A stretch of DNA of 64,000 bases, taken from Sapria himalayana. Lineage: Eukaryota > Streptophyta > Magnoliopsida > Malpighiales > Rafflesiaceae. Positions 50,750-62,300 of this stretch are shown here, piece after piece. The DNA lies in the NCBI GenBank assembly GCA_029783825.1, contig JAREIK010004391.1, positions 1 through 64,000 of the forward strand, written 5' to 3'. Position numbers and translations under genes: made by a program. The stretch's first letter is position 1. Each line of letters starts with the position of its first letter. The notes under the pieces were generated by a model. It had not been told where the DNA came from and searched no databases. It was given only the letters and a program-made list of their open reading frames with translations.

Positions 50750-53240
50750 TCTATATATTCAAGGCAGCCACCGATATGGTTTTCTTGTAAGTTAGTACTC
50801 CTTAAAGATAAAATTAATCTGGAATGCTCAAATGGTAGAAATGAAATGGATGGTCTCTCCCAATCTCATCTAGAATTTGATGCCCACTCCAAAATATCTA
50901 TGATCATGTCATGTAATGCATCTTGTTTTCTCCCAAAAATTTTTAGCACACCTTCAAAAGATCCCAATGCATATTACAAGTATTTTTGATTTGTACTATA
51001 TTGCCTCAATTTTCAAATCCATTTATTCTTTTTGTAGATCACATAATCTTAAAGCTTATAGTCTCTATTAGTCATCATTGTCTTCCATTCCATTGCAATA
51101 AAATTTATAGAGGCTCTCATTTGACCCTACGTTGTCCTTATAATGGTTTCAACATCTTTCATTTCACATAGCAAGGGTTTAAACATATTATCTTTCAACT
51201 TTTTCTTTCACCGCAATAGACAATAGCAATTTATATTAGAGTTGTATTTCCCAATGGCTATCTCATATTTCGGTAACCACTTCCATTATTCTATATAAGT
51301 TGTGTTCCCTCATAAGACATGCTTCTCTATCTCTGGTTTCTAATTTTATATTCTCTAAATACAAATACCACCCATATTAACATTTTGTTCACCTAGATGA
51401 TACTTACTGTAGGTCTTTTTTCTATTCGTGTCTTTTCTCATTTCTTTCCTCTACTATTATTTTGGCTTTGATTAAAGATTATCATTCTTGCCTCAAATAA
51501 GTCAATTCTTTTACATTGAGAATTAGCTTCTTTACTTTTATCTCTTTTTAAAAACCCACTTTGAAGTCTGATAAAATTAGGAGGACACCCTCAAACATAT
51601 TTCATCTTGTTATTATCCATAGGGACTTGTTCAGCTTTTGATAGTTGGGTAATCAAGGTAGGGTGAATTTTGTGGCTAGCAAATTTATTTTACCCACATC
51701 AAATTTATTTGAAGAGTGCAAATTTATTTGCACTCTTCAAAGCTACCCTCCATTCTCTCTTTGAATCTATCTAGATTTTAGCAATTGCTTGGTAGACAGG
51801 TCAATGTTTTAGAGACTTAAAAAGTGTGCTATCCTTTCTTCTTTTAATCAAAGAAATTCATTAAATATTACCCTATCAAAATATACATAACATTGATGCA
51901 GAAAACATTTCCTCTCTTCTCTATCATTCAAATCGACATAAAATTTCCTCAAGACTAAGACATTTCCCTTGTTTCTATATGTGAAAAACACACACTAATT
52001 TTAATTTTCAAGAATTTGCTAGAAATAGGTTATATGTTCATTGAAACCTTGCTCTCAAATACAGCTATTTTTGGCAACAACTTAATCCATTTTTTTATCT
52101 CCATGTAAAAGATCAGCATTGAGATGTCATGGCATTGAGTGACTCCTCGGCATCACTGGATCTCTATTATTTAGTATTACCTGTTGCTACTTGTTTTCCC
52201 AACATATTTTTTTTCATTTCAACTTATAATATGGTCTCTGCTCCATGTTTTTGATATCACTACACTATAATCTCATTATTTTATGGCAGTTTGAATTGAA
52301 TCAGAAGGAAGAAAGATTAAAGATTAAAATATTTTTTTTTCCCATCGCTATAGCTCTTACTTTGCCACCATGACTTGATAAATGAAGAGTTGTAGCTATA
52401 AAGGTTGGTCATGCCTTGGTGAAATGAGAATTCGTGACGCTAATGATTGGTCATGACTCAAAAATGAGAAGTTGTGATTCTAAAGATTGGCCATATCATT
52501 TTGGGTGATATTAGATTAGCAATAGATTTGAAAACTACTAATCCTAAACATGGAGAGGGTTTTGTGATAGATCAGTGTCAAAGTATGAGGTGCATGTAAA
52601 TAAATTATTCACACGAACCAAAATAAGAACCACATAGTTTCAAGAGTTTTCTTCCAAGTATCACTTTCTTTAACTTATGTAGCTAGATAATATGAACTCT
52701 TCTTTTATGCCTTTAATTTTTGTCATTCATGCTAGCTTTTTGAGTACACTTTCACTTTCTTTGTCCATGTTTGTTTAGTATCTACTGGTAATGCAATGTA
52801 AAAAATTAGTTGAATGATATTGTTTACATAAAGTCTCAAAAATGAAGGGGCGCACTTCTCTTTTGTTCGAGGCATGATTTCATGAAATATCATGGTGTTT
52901 TGTACTTCTTTGATTTCCTCCCTCTTAGACTATAATAATCATAATCACTACTAGAACTTCCGAGGTAGAATTTTCCTCCTCAATAACTATTCTATCAAAA
53001 TTCACCAATGAAACTTTGAAGATAACATTTTTTTATCATACTTATGTTCATACTCACCAATAGAACTTCTAAGGTAGTTTTTTTATTTTGTACTCAAGTT
53101 AATTTTCTCTCCCCATCATGTTAAGTTCTCATAATCATTCTTATTCCTTTCCTTTTCATTCACTTAGCTCAATAATGAAGTCTTTAAGTGATGATCTAGT
53201 TTTCAGATATACTATATTAAGCCTTCTATTATTAGCTTCT
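50750..53240 (-). pseudogene. Tat-type gypsy internal ORF fossil, second paralogue (copy 2)
   Basis: Counterpart of 28900-31400 with the same broken minus-strand reading. The AT-rich stretch 50120-50750 corresponds to 28280-28900 and holds nothing readable. Confidence 0.45.
51708..51741. repeat. 34-bp near-perfect palindrome (copy 2)
   Basis: Identical to 29863-29896: 16-bp arms around TT. The only nearby change is the number of A/T residues just upstream. Confidence 0.95.
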
Positions 53241-53289
53241 TGAATATTAATTATTTTTTTCATCTCCACAAGATATGAATTATATTTGT

Positions 53290-56200
53290 AGATATGAATC
53301 CTTTAAGGAATTATATTTGTAGTTTAGTTATTCAACAATTAAACAATTCATTATTAGTAAAATAGATATTCAAATTGTGAGATAATTTTAGATCCAATAG
53401 TTTATTCATAAATCATATGTGATTTATATTTAAGTTAGCTCGACTTATATTCTATTTGCACAAATAATAAATATTAAGATGTAATGCAATGACTTCTTGT
53501 CCTGATGACAAATAATGTGGTTTTCATATTTGAGCTCATATTGATGATGATCTCATCATAATTATCCTCTTGATATGTTATCATCGAAAAAACATTTCAT
53601 ATACTCAATAGTCATTCATAACTTCATACATTTAAGAAAACTTCATCAATTGCCAGCGATGATTACTTTGTATACATACTTTTATTTTCTAGCCTCATAT
53701 ATCTTAAAGACTAATGATCAATATAGTTTGTAAGTATTTGTACTTTCAACTCTGTAAGCATTATACTATCATAATTAATATTTATATCCTTCAATTTTCA
53801 TTAGTAGGAAACATACAAGTAAAATTAACTAATAAAAGTCATCACCAACTTATGGGCCATAACATACTTATGCATTTCTTAAAATTTTTATGTCCTCATC
53901 ATCCTCGATGATGATGGGACTCTCATATTAAATATGAATCATTAGTAGAATGTTCTATATAACATTTATACTAACTAAAAACTATTTCTTCTATGATATG
54001 TATAATGAATTGGAAAGTAAAATAATTCATATTTTAGGCATTATAAGCACCATACTCATGATCATTAACATATTGATTTATCTTATATGTTATATTCAAA
54101 AGAGATATCAATTCCTTTGAACTGTATCTTTGAATGAGTCTCATGGTTTACCTATTATATTTTATCATGATAATCTCACATAAAACTACTAATAGTTAAA
54201 ATCTTAATTCATGTTTTATTTAACCCCTCATCCATCAATATCTATAATACTAATTAAATCAAATAGATTAATTTATAATAATGCTAATGTCATATCACAC
54301 ATATCAATTTATTGAAATCCTAGATCACATGTTATTCTAGTAAAAATTAATGAATATACGCTTTGGGGGAGGGGGGGTGGGTTGAGAGTCATGTTTTGTG
54401 ACTTTTATTTTCTACTTAATTTAATTGGATAGGCAACATTCCAAATACTCATTAATAAGAGTATCTCATCAATTGAGATCAGATCCACAAGCACATAGCT
54501 CATATAACTGGAATAATAATCTTTCCAATTTTTGATATTAGGATTGTATCAGTAGTTTAGTTATTCAATAATGAGACAATCTATTTTTAGGAAAATAGAT
54601 ACTCAGATTATTAAATAATTTTAGGTTCATAGTTTATTTCATTTAATTTATATGATACTATCAAATCATTTGATATATATTATATTTGACATAAATAAAA
54701 GTTAGTGTATTTTGTAATGACTCATTCCCATTAGCATACAAGGTGATTCTAATCATTAAACTTATTTTTAATAGTGGTCCTCCCATAGTTATCCCTTTAG
54801 TATATCATTATAAAGAAAATAATTAATATATAAGAGTCAATCATAAGATTATTCGTTTTAGGTAACTTTGTTAACTTGTCTTGATAATTATTTGTATGAA
54901 CACTCTTATTCTCTAGCCTCCATTATCATAATGACAGATAATTAACATGGTTTATAAGTATTTACACTTTTGTATTTATAAATGTCATACTCACACAAAT
55001 AATATATGCTTCTCTCAAGTTTTACAAGTAGAAATAATACAGATAAAAGTAGTTCACACAAGTCGTTGCTATACTATGAGTCACAACATAGGTATGCATG
55101 TCCAAAAAATGTTATGTTAGCATCTTTCTCAGTAATGATGTGACTCACACACCATAGGTAAATCTATTAGGAGAATATTCTATATAATATTCATCCTAAT
55201 TGAGAACTAATCTCTTTAAGTTATATATAAATTGATTAACATAAAAGCATTTATACTTTTAGCTTCATAAGCACCTTACTTATAATGATTATATGGCCAA
55301 ATTTTATGATTCAACATATATATTTTTCTTGTTAATCACAATAAGAAGTATTATCACTTTCTTCTTATCATTAACATGCATGAGCCTTATATTTTACTTA
55401 TCAATATTTATCATGATAACCTTAAATAACTCACCATTAGTCAAAATTCTAATTGAAGTTTTATTTAGTGATCATCTATTAGGATCCAAATATAAAATAA
55501 ATTAAACTATTAAATTATTCATAATTAAAACTAATTATATCATATAATTAAAAATACACAAATCCTAAATAATGAAAGGTTGGTACAAATTCTCAAATGT
55601 ATTGCTAGAGAAGAGAGATTTAAAAGTCATGCTTTCTACTTTAGGGATCGACCTAACTCGTGCATCCCTTGTTTGCTTATGGAATCCTTACTAAGTGAGA
55701 AATTTGTTCTAGGATTTGTAATTATCTTAGATTTACTTGTTTCATGAATGAGAATGAGAAGGCTTGAAAGATTTTTAAAAAAATTTTTATTTTTTACTTT
55801 TATACTCATTCATTCTTATATTACTCTAAGCAAGAGATCATGACTTTTATAATAAAGTTGTTACTTTAGCTTTTATTTTATCAACTTAAGGTTATGACTC
55901 AAGAAAAATAAATATGACTCTATTGAACGTCTTTAAATTTATGTAATACAAAATTATGGTGCCGGCTATGACCATGACTTGAACCAAATCGCTCTGCAAT
56001 ATAATGTCATGTCATTGTGAAAAGGCCACATCCTCATGCTTTTATCCTTTTATAATCCATAGAGGATAATGATATTGTGAAGTGGTCATGGAGTAGAGAT
56101 GAATTCTCATATTATTATTATTGTGGTCTTGAGTGAAGGCCATGACAATGGCAAATGGTCTTTCTTAAGTTAGTTATGGCCACGACACTTAGAGCTCACC

Positions 56201-56586
56201 GCAACACAAATGTAATCCTTCATATCTCATAAGTATCTATGTCAATAGGATTTTTTTCTCTCATATAACATATTACAATGTATTATTAGGATGCTATAAA
56301 ATTGATACTTAGCTTTCACAAACATATCGTGGCTGTCTACTTTCGAGGACAAGAATGAAAACATTGACAAAAATCATACTCAATTAATATATTCTGTAAT
56401 ATTTAGTGTCCCAAAGCCATGACTTAGAATAATTATCATGATTATGGCATGAGTTATGATTCCGTAATATTTTGTAGTTCAAAAGTTGCGGCATTATAAA
56501 AGTATTATATCTTTTACTTAAGACTATATAGTTATATAAGATAAAGTCACCACAATATAAAATTGGTCTTGACCATGAGCACTCTA
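53290..56586 (-). repeat. Two consecutive LTR-family tails, - orientation (copy 2)
   Basis: Counterpart of 31450-34735, including the G-run at 54365-54381 (G5-A-G7-T-G3) and the atcgacctaactcgtgcatccc block near 55640. A few bases are duplicated at 54475-54490 (gagatcagatcc against gagatcc). Confidence 0.5.
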
Positions 56587-59500
56587 TTGAGGTATCAAAC
56601 GGACCGGGTGGCCCGGAACTGGCCCAAAGCCGACACAGTTCAGACATGTCTGCCAAGCACGACACATTGTAGTACCATGCCTGGGCCCATTCGGGTGGAC
56701 CCTTGTCACGAATCAAGATGTGCCAAGATGAGGATATTCAACCCGCGTGCCGTGCCATGCACGATAGGGGTGATTGGCACATAACACAACATAGGTGACC
56801 ACGTACTTAGCCATGCCCGGCATAACATGGTACCATAGTTAACTATTAATTATTTAATATTATAAATATTAATTAATGGTTGAGCTCGGTTCAACCCAAA
56901 AAAAATGGGCCAGCCCAGCCGACCTGACTTGTTTGACACCTGTTGCACCAGTAGAGTATTCAGTTATTATAAAAGTTACTTAATATTATAATTATTTAAA
57001 TTTTATGAGCTAATTATAGTCGTGACTCAATAATAATATCATAGTTAGTAAGAATGTGTCGTATGGTTAAAATATAATGCTAATGAGTTAGTAGGGTCTT
57101 AGTTTATAATAAGTATTTTCGATCAATTATGTAGTATTTCCGCCAAGAATGAACACCGAAACTATATGTGACTCACTTATCTATCTTTTCTTCTAAACAT
57201 GTCTAGAACTCATTGATTTTATACTTTCATATATTAAGGTTCTTGTTATCGTGATGTGATAGGACTGAGTAGTAATCAGTATCTAAGTACTGAAACAGCT
57301 TGCTCCTATTCAATGGTTCATCTCATCATTTTCTCCTTGATAACTTAATAGAAAAATCATCATCTTTGAATATGTTGTCCATGTCTGTACTCAGAGCATG
57401 ACTATAAATACTATCATAGTTAGTATCATAGTACATAAATAACTTAGTCAACCCATAATGAATGAACCCTCCAGGTTGTGGTTTTTGGTTTATGCACAAA
57501 AATATATATGACAAAATATTCTCTACTCCTTCCACCTTAACCTTAGGGGCAATGCATGCGGCCAAACAAAAGGAGTTGGAATGATTGACCCATACTTTAA
57601 GTACTTAGTTACCATCTCAATAGTCATGTCACTAAATGTTGGGTTATTTATAAACTTTCTAATCATGTCACTAATGTTGCATATGCATCTTGGTGCAATG
57701 CAAGTGGTGAAAGTAAATAAACTAACTAATATGTTCACCATATCATAAAAAATATTAAGAATTTTATAAATAAAATTCATGTATCTTAGTCTCTGTCATC
57801 AATAATAAGTTCATCACTCTTACTATTAACATAGTCATATATCATGTGTTCATATCCAACACACGACTCCAATATCAGGTATATGTAATTCTAACAGTGT
57901 CTAACATCCATTTAAAATTTTTTATTCTTTAAACCCATAAACAAACTGAAACTACCAAACTCTTTGTTGTTGGTTGGTATTCAAAGATATTTTAGTGAGT
58001 TATGTATTTGTTCTAAAGTGAGAGAAACAACCATCATCGACACTCATACTATCAGGTTAATGATGTGACACATGCATCTAACATAAAAATTTTCTTTTAA
58101 TGGCCCATCTCTAATGGTCCTAACAAACATGTTAATGGATACTCCATTAATAAATGCATTATCAAATGTGATACTATATATTTTATTTTAAATATTATTT
58201 CTTTAAAGATTCTTATCATGTACTCAAATATGGCTAGCCATTATTAGGATGCATAATCTCTAAAAATTCTAATATCTTTTTATTTAGTCCATATAGAATA
58301 TACATAGTGGGTAATAAGACATGCAAAAGATCCATCATCACGTCTAGTCTAGATATCAAACATCATGGACACCATACCACTATATTTCTTAAATTCATTA
58401 GTTATTATTTCTTTTTCTAACTTATAATATTTTAGTATGTCATTCCTATATGTGGACTTAAGAATCATATGATACACTGTCTGAAAATAAGTATGCATGA
58501 TGTTAACTATCTTTGGATCATTTGAAAATCTAATTAGAAGATCAATTATGGTGATCAATTCAGACATGACTTCCTTCCCTAACTCGTTGGGGTATATGAA
58601 TGGGGTTAACATAAAAGTTGAACTAGATCTAGCCTCAAGGACCTCACCACTCAATTAGGTTTTCCTCAGATCAAATGGACTATATTTTTTGGTATAATGA
58701 TGGCATGCCTTTTTAGGTGTCCAATCTCATGCACACTCCTACAATTATATATTTTCTTATGATACTTGTATTGTACTGATTTTCATTGACACTCCAAGCA
58801 TTTTATTTTGTATTATATTAAAGTAAGTCCAGATTATAGATATACTTCTAGTTTTTTATTTTATAAATGTTTGAGTTTGGGTCAAGGCCATGGTAGGAAA
58901 CATGGTTTCAGATACATCGGAGCTTTCCATAAAATTTTCATTATTAATATTATCTAAATCAACATTAATATTAATCTCATTATTAATAATTCATTTTTTA
59001 CCATTTTTTTAGTTTATTAATTATTTAATTTCTACAATTAATTTTTTTATATTAATAACAATAAAAAACTAAATAAAATTTTTAAAATAATACCATTTAT
59101 GGATAATAAAAAAACCCATGCCTTGCACCTACATGCAAAGTCACGAACCACACCGCAAATCACCTAGTTTTGTTGTCAAAGCTGGACCAAACACTCGCAT
59201 TGCATCTAAGTCCACTATCCACGCCCAACTAAGATGAATCCCCGAGGGGTGAAGCTAAATGCCAAAGAATAACTAAGAGGAGAGAGAATGAGAGATAAAC
59301 GAGTCAGAGCACAAGATCATGAAATAAGAGAGAGATAGAATAGAGATATAGAGGTGAGTGAGAGTGTGAGAGTTAGAGTGAGTGAAAATAAAACATCATA
59401 TAAATAATGAAATTTTTAAAATATATTTTTTTAATTTTTTTGAATTTTTTAAAATTAAATGAAGGAAACCCGACATCCATCAGACCACGCCTTAAATTTG

Positions 59501-59710
59501 GTTTGAGTTCCATGGTATGGTAGCCTACCATACTAATGGACCATGCTTACGGGATAGGCAGATGGGTAATGCATGGCACAGCATGAGGCCATGCACTCAA
59601 TGGCCTAGCACGACATTAACAATGCCACCATCAAGCATAGCCCAGGTCTAGGCATAGTTATGGATAGTGTCGTGCCGTGCCTTGGCAGCTCAGGTTACTT
59701 GCCACCTCTA
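56587..59710 (-). mobile_element. hAT DNA transposon fossil, about 3.1 kb, near full length
   Basis: The right (5') end reads tagaggtggcaagtaacc on the minus strand and the left (3') end reads ttgaggtatcaaacgg on the plus strand. These are imperfect inverted ends of the hAT type with GC-rich subterminal words (ggcacggcacgac; ggcccgg). Inside, on the minus strand, come a CT-rich 5' untranslated region (59276-59400), the transposase fossil (about 58900-57060) and the GC-rich 3' end. The length suits an autonomous plant hAT. The 8-bp flanks I compared do not match (gcactcta against tatgtcat), so the left terminus may belong to a nested element and the true 3' end could lie elsewhere. The element is old and dead. 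It spans the right edge of the duplicated block, so that edge is ancestral. Confidence 0.75.
57060..58900 (-). pseudogene. hAT transposase fossil (BED finger, RNase H-like core, dimerisation domain)
   Basis: The enzyme cuts and pastes the transposon in the nucleus. Reading the minus strand down, 58900-58690 gives an N-terminal TQTQTF line, then an IWTYFN word and a BED-finger remnant whose best part is IGHLKRH (Cys ligands mostly lost). Around 58500-58350 comes a YRNDILKYYKLEKEIIT line and then GMVSMMFDI-stop-TR, matching hAT R-x-T-L-K...VSLTSDxWTS. Next is CLITHYVYSIW near 58290-58320 (hAT C-x-T-A-H-Y-I-D-x-x-W), then an ITFDNA-like word near 58150 (TxDNAxxN). Near 57640-57540 MVTKYLKY is followed by AACIAPKVKVEGVE (hAT M..KF.KYW ... 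LA.VLDPR.K). At about 57260-57100 the C-terminal dimerisation domain is faint. Stops and frameshifts occur throughout. Confidence 0.85.
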
Positions 59711-61880
59711 TATGTCATAATAATTATTATGAGTATGGTGTTGATTATAATAAACATACAAGAAATAAAAACTTGCATGACTGTCATTACCATATTAGTC
59801 TTTCCCACTTATGTGTGTAATGTGTGTAATGTGTCACACATATTACTATAGGTCATAGCTATCACATGACTCACACAAAGATGAAACTTATAGGTTAGAC
59901 ATTTTATCTAACCCACACATTACTTGAAATTTGGATCTTTTAGAAAGTAAATTATAGATTAGTCTTAAATAAGATTGTTCTTTTGACTTTATAAGTGTGA
60001 TACTCATAGTAAGTAAACTTATCTACACATTAAACTTTTCCACATTGATGTATCTCATGTGTTAAGATTAGGGATGTCATTTTCTTCTTATCGTATTATA
60101 TGAGTGTCGTGTGGCTTACTTGTAACCATTTGTAATGATTGACATGTATAAACTTATGTATTCATGATAACACCTAAATTTTATATTAACCATCAATATC
60201 TAAACACAATCATAAACAAAATTATAAACTCATAAATTCATTAATTTATCATAATAAAATATATTCATCAATTCTAGATCTCAATTTAGCTGAATATTAA
60301 GGAGGAAATCATGCGAGATATGTTGAGAGATATCTCATGAATTTGAGGGTTACCAATGAAGAACCTAATGAAAATCATAATAAGAAAATCTTAATTCTAA
60401 TCAAAAATTGTCTTAATTGGGGTGTCGAAATTGTGTTGCATTTGATTCTTGACAAACATGATGGTATTTATTATGGAACATATCATATCGACATGATTAT
60501 AAAAAGGGTCATCCCAACATGACCCATTGCCATGGCTTTTTGGAGGGTATTGTCATGTCATGCCAAACTGGGTTAGGCCAGTCAGGAAAATTATATTCAT
60601 TCCAAGCCAACCTAGGTTCAATTTATTAGTTAGGTTAGCCTTGTTCATTCAAAGCTAGCTTGGGTCATGACTAGTCTAGCTTGGTTTAGGCCATGCTAAC
60701 CATGGTCAAGTTTAGATTAGTCAAATTGACCATATGGGCCAAACCTGGCCCTCATTCCAAGCCACTGAATCATGCCAAGTGGGTTAGGCATTGCAAAGCT
60801 CACTTAGTTCATTCCAGGCTAGTCAAGGTTCAATCATTTTTCCAAGCTATCATGGGTAAGGACAGGCTAGCTTTTTCATTCCAATATAGCTTGTGTTAGG
60901 ACTAATCTAGCTAATTTGGCCAATCAGATTTAACTTAGCTTGCATGTGCCATTGTGTAAAGCCGTGCCATGCCATGCCTGAGTGCCTGTCATGGCAAAAT
61001 GTTTGGCCTAGTAGGGGCCCATGACACATCTTGGTATGGTTCTGATTTGTGTAATATCGTACTAGGCATAGCTGAACCATGTTATGCTGAAGGCCATGCA
61101 CAGGTTGCCTAACCCAATTGACACCTTTATGTTTTGATTATCATGATTGAGAAAATTGATCGCTATAACACAAAATCATAATATTAGAATTGTACATGAT
61201 TTTAGTCCCAGTTTTATGAATAAAATATCATGGCACATTGATAGTCATGACTGAGATAAATATATCTATAACACAAAATCATGATACTATAATTGTCTAT
61301 AACTTTAGCCTTGAATTTCTGAGCAAAGTATCACAACATTAGGATTATCATGAACGAGATAGTTGTTCTTTGTAACACAAAGTTGCATCACTAGATTTGG
61401 TTATGACTTTGGTATTTTCTCAATGGAGTAAAAAGTCATATCATTAGAAAAAACTATGATTAGAGTAAGTGCTCTTTAAAATTAAAAGTCTTGGCGGAAA
61501 ATACCATAATTCAAAACACTTGTTGTTTTGGATATGCATTTAATAGTTACATCTCTAGAAATTACCACGACTATTTATATCAGTTATATAATGGGCATAC
61601 ATGACAAAATAAATAATGTCATGGCTATTAAGTATTTTAAAGATAATTTGGTCACGACTCCAAAGAAATGTTACAGCCATGATGAATATATTACAAATAA
61701 AATTATTGTGTTATCATAGTGGTAGAACCATGTCGTATAAAGAAAGTCACGACTTCTCTTTGTAAAATTATGACAAAGAAAAGATGCTACAGCTACTCAA
61801 TAAATTTTGTGGGAGTTATATCAAAATCATGATAATAAAATTATCATGACTCTCTACTCTTCTCTTATTTCTAAGTTTTT
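59711..61880 (-). repeat. Dispersed LTR family, - orientation, interrupted by a GC-rich insert
   Basis: The reverse-complement tail (59711-60230; for example gtcatagctatcacatgactcac, cctaaattttatatt) is followed, after the insert at 60503-61129, by the CATGAC-rich part (61140-61880), where aacacaaaatcat recurs at about 61167 and 61269. It lies at the low-coordinate side of the minus-strand ORF fossil at 62300-64000, so it would be that element's 3' LTR. The hAT element inserted at its left edge. Confidence 0.5.
60503..61129. mobile_element. GC-rich insert, possibly a non-autonomous hAT element
   Basis: The composition changes sharply from AT-rich to mixed, with many gcc/ggc words. The right end reads ttgacaccttta (reverse complement taaaggtgtcaa, hAT-like). 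The left end is aaaagggtcatccc, a poor match, so the inverted repeat is weak. Five variants of cattccaagc occur near 60599, 60647, 60752, 60813 and 60878, like the subterminal repeats where hAT transposases bind. The right part has gccgtgccatgccatgcc, as in the hAT 5' end near 59660. No reliable target-site duplication was found. Short open frames here (60693-60899, 60907-61101) are chance. Confidence 0.45.
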
Positions 61881-62300
61881 TCTCCATCGAATATGCCAAT
61901 TCTATAAAAAATCACCATGATTTTGATAATATTTGTCGAATTTTCTCCAAATAAGAATTTACTAAAATAGTTCCAATAAATACTAGAATAAGTTGATCAA
62001 CAATAATATAAACTAACCAATAAGCAAAAAAAATAGTACATTAAGTGTCAAACAAATTATAACACTAAAAGTTTTGTTCATTAATCAAATTCATAAAAAA
62101 AATCATAACATCAAGATCACAAGAAGTTACATATTACAAGATTATCAAGGATAACAAATATACATCTCAACATGGTAAAGATGAAGGATTGTATCATTGT
62201 CTGTTAGAAATAAAATTTTAGGGTGGTAACTTGATTGTGCATTGCTCAAATTGGGGTATAGATACGAAAGGTTTCCCTGAATCTTATCTTTACTATCTAT
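61880..62300. other. AT-rich stretch without recognised genes
   Basis: It matches in position and wording the AT-rich stretches at 12720-13300 and 28280-28900, which also lie between a CATGAC-rich LTR part and a minus-strand ORF fossil. It is probably the untranslated 3' interior of the gypsy family. I see no coding. Confidence 0.45.

Larger units (their letters stand above)
36801..58653 (+). repeat. 21.8-kb segmental tandem duplication, copy 2
   Basis: About 21,850 bp, the direct repeat of 15019-36800. It begins at CTCA (36801) joined to hAT sequence and ends at CTCA (58650-58653), after which the hAT element continues. Relative to copy 1 it has a TA tract about 56 bp longer, lost 48 bp near 41340, gained an 11-bp tandem duplication at 42762-42784 and differs by many small indels. 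Confidence 0.97.

Noticed and set aside
56384..56716. 110-codon minus-strand ORF, the longest in the window
   Set aside because: It runs from LTR sequence into the GC-rich hAT end, has no protein-family signal, and its counterpart in copy 1 is broken by indels.
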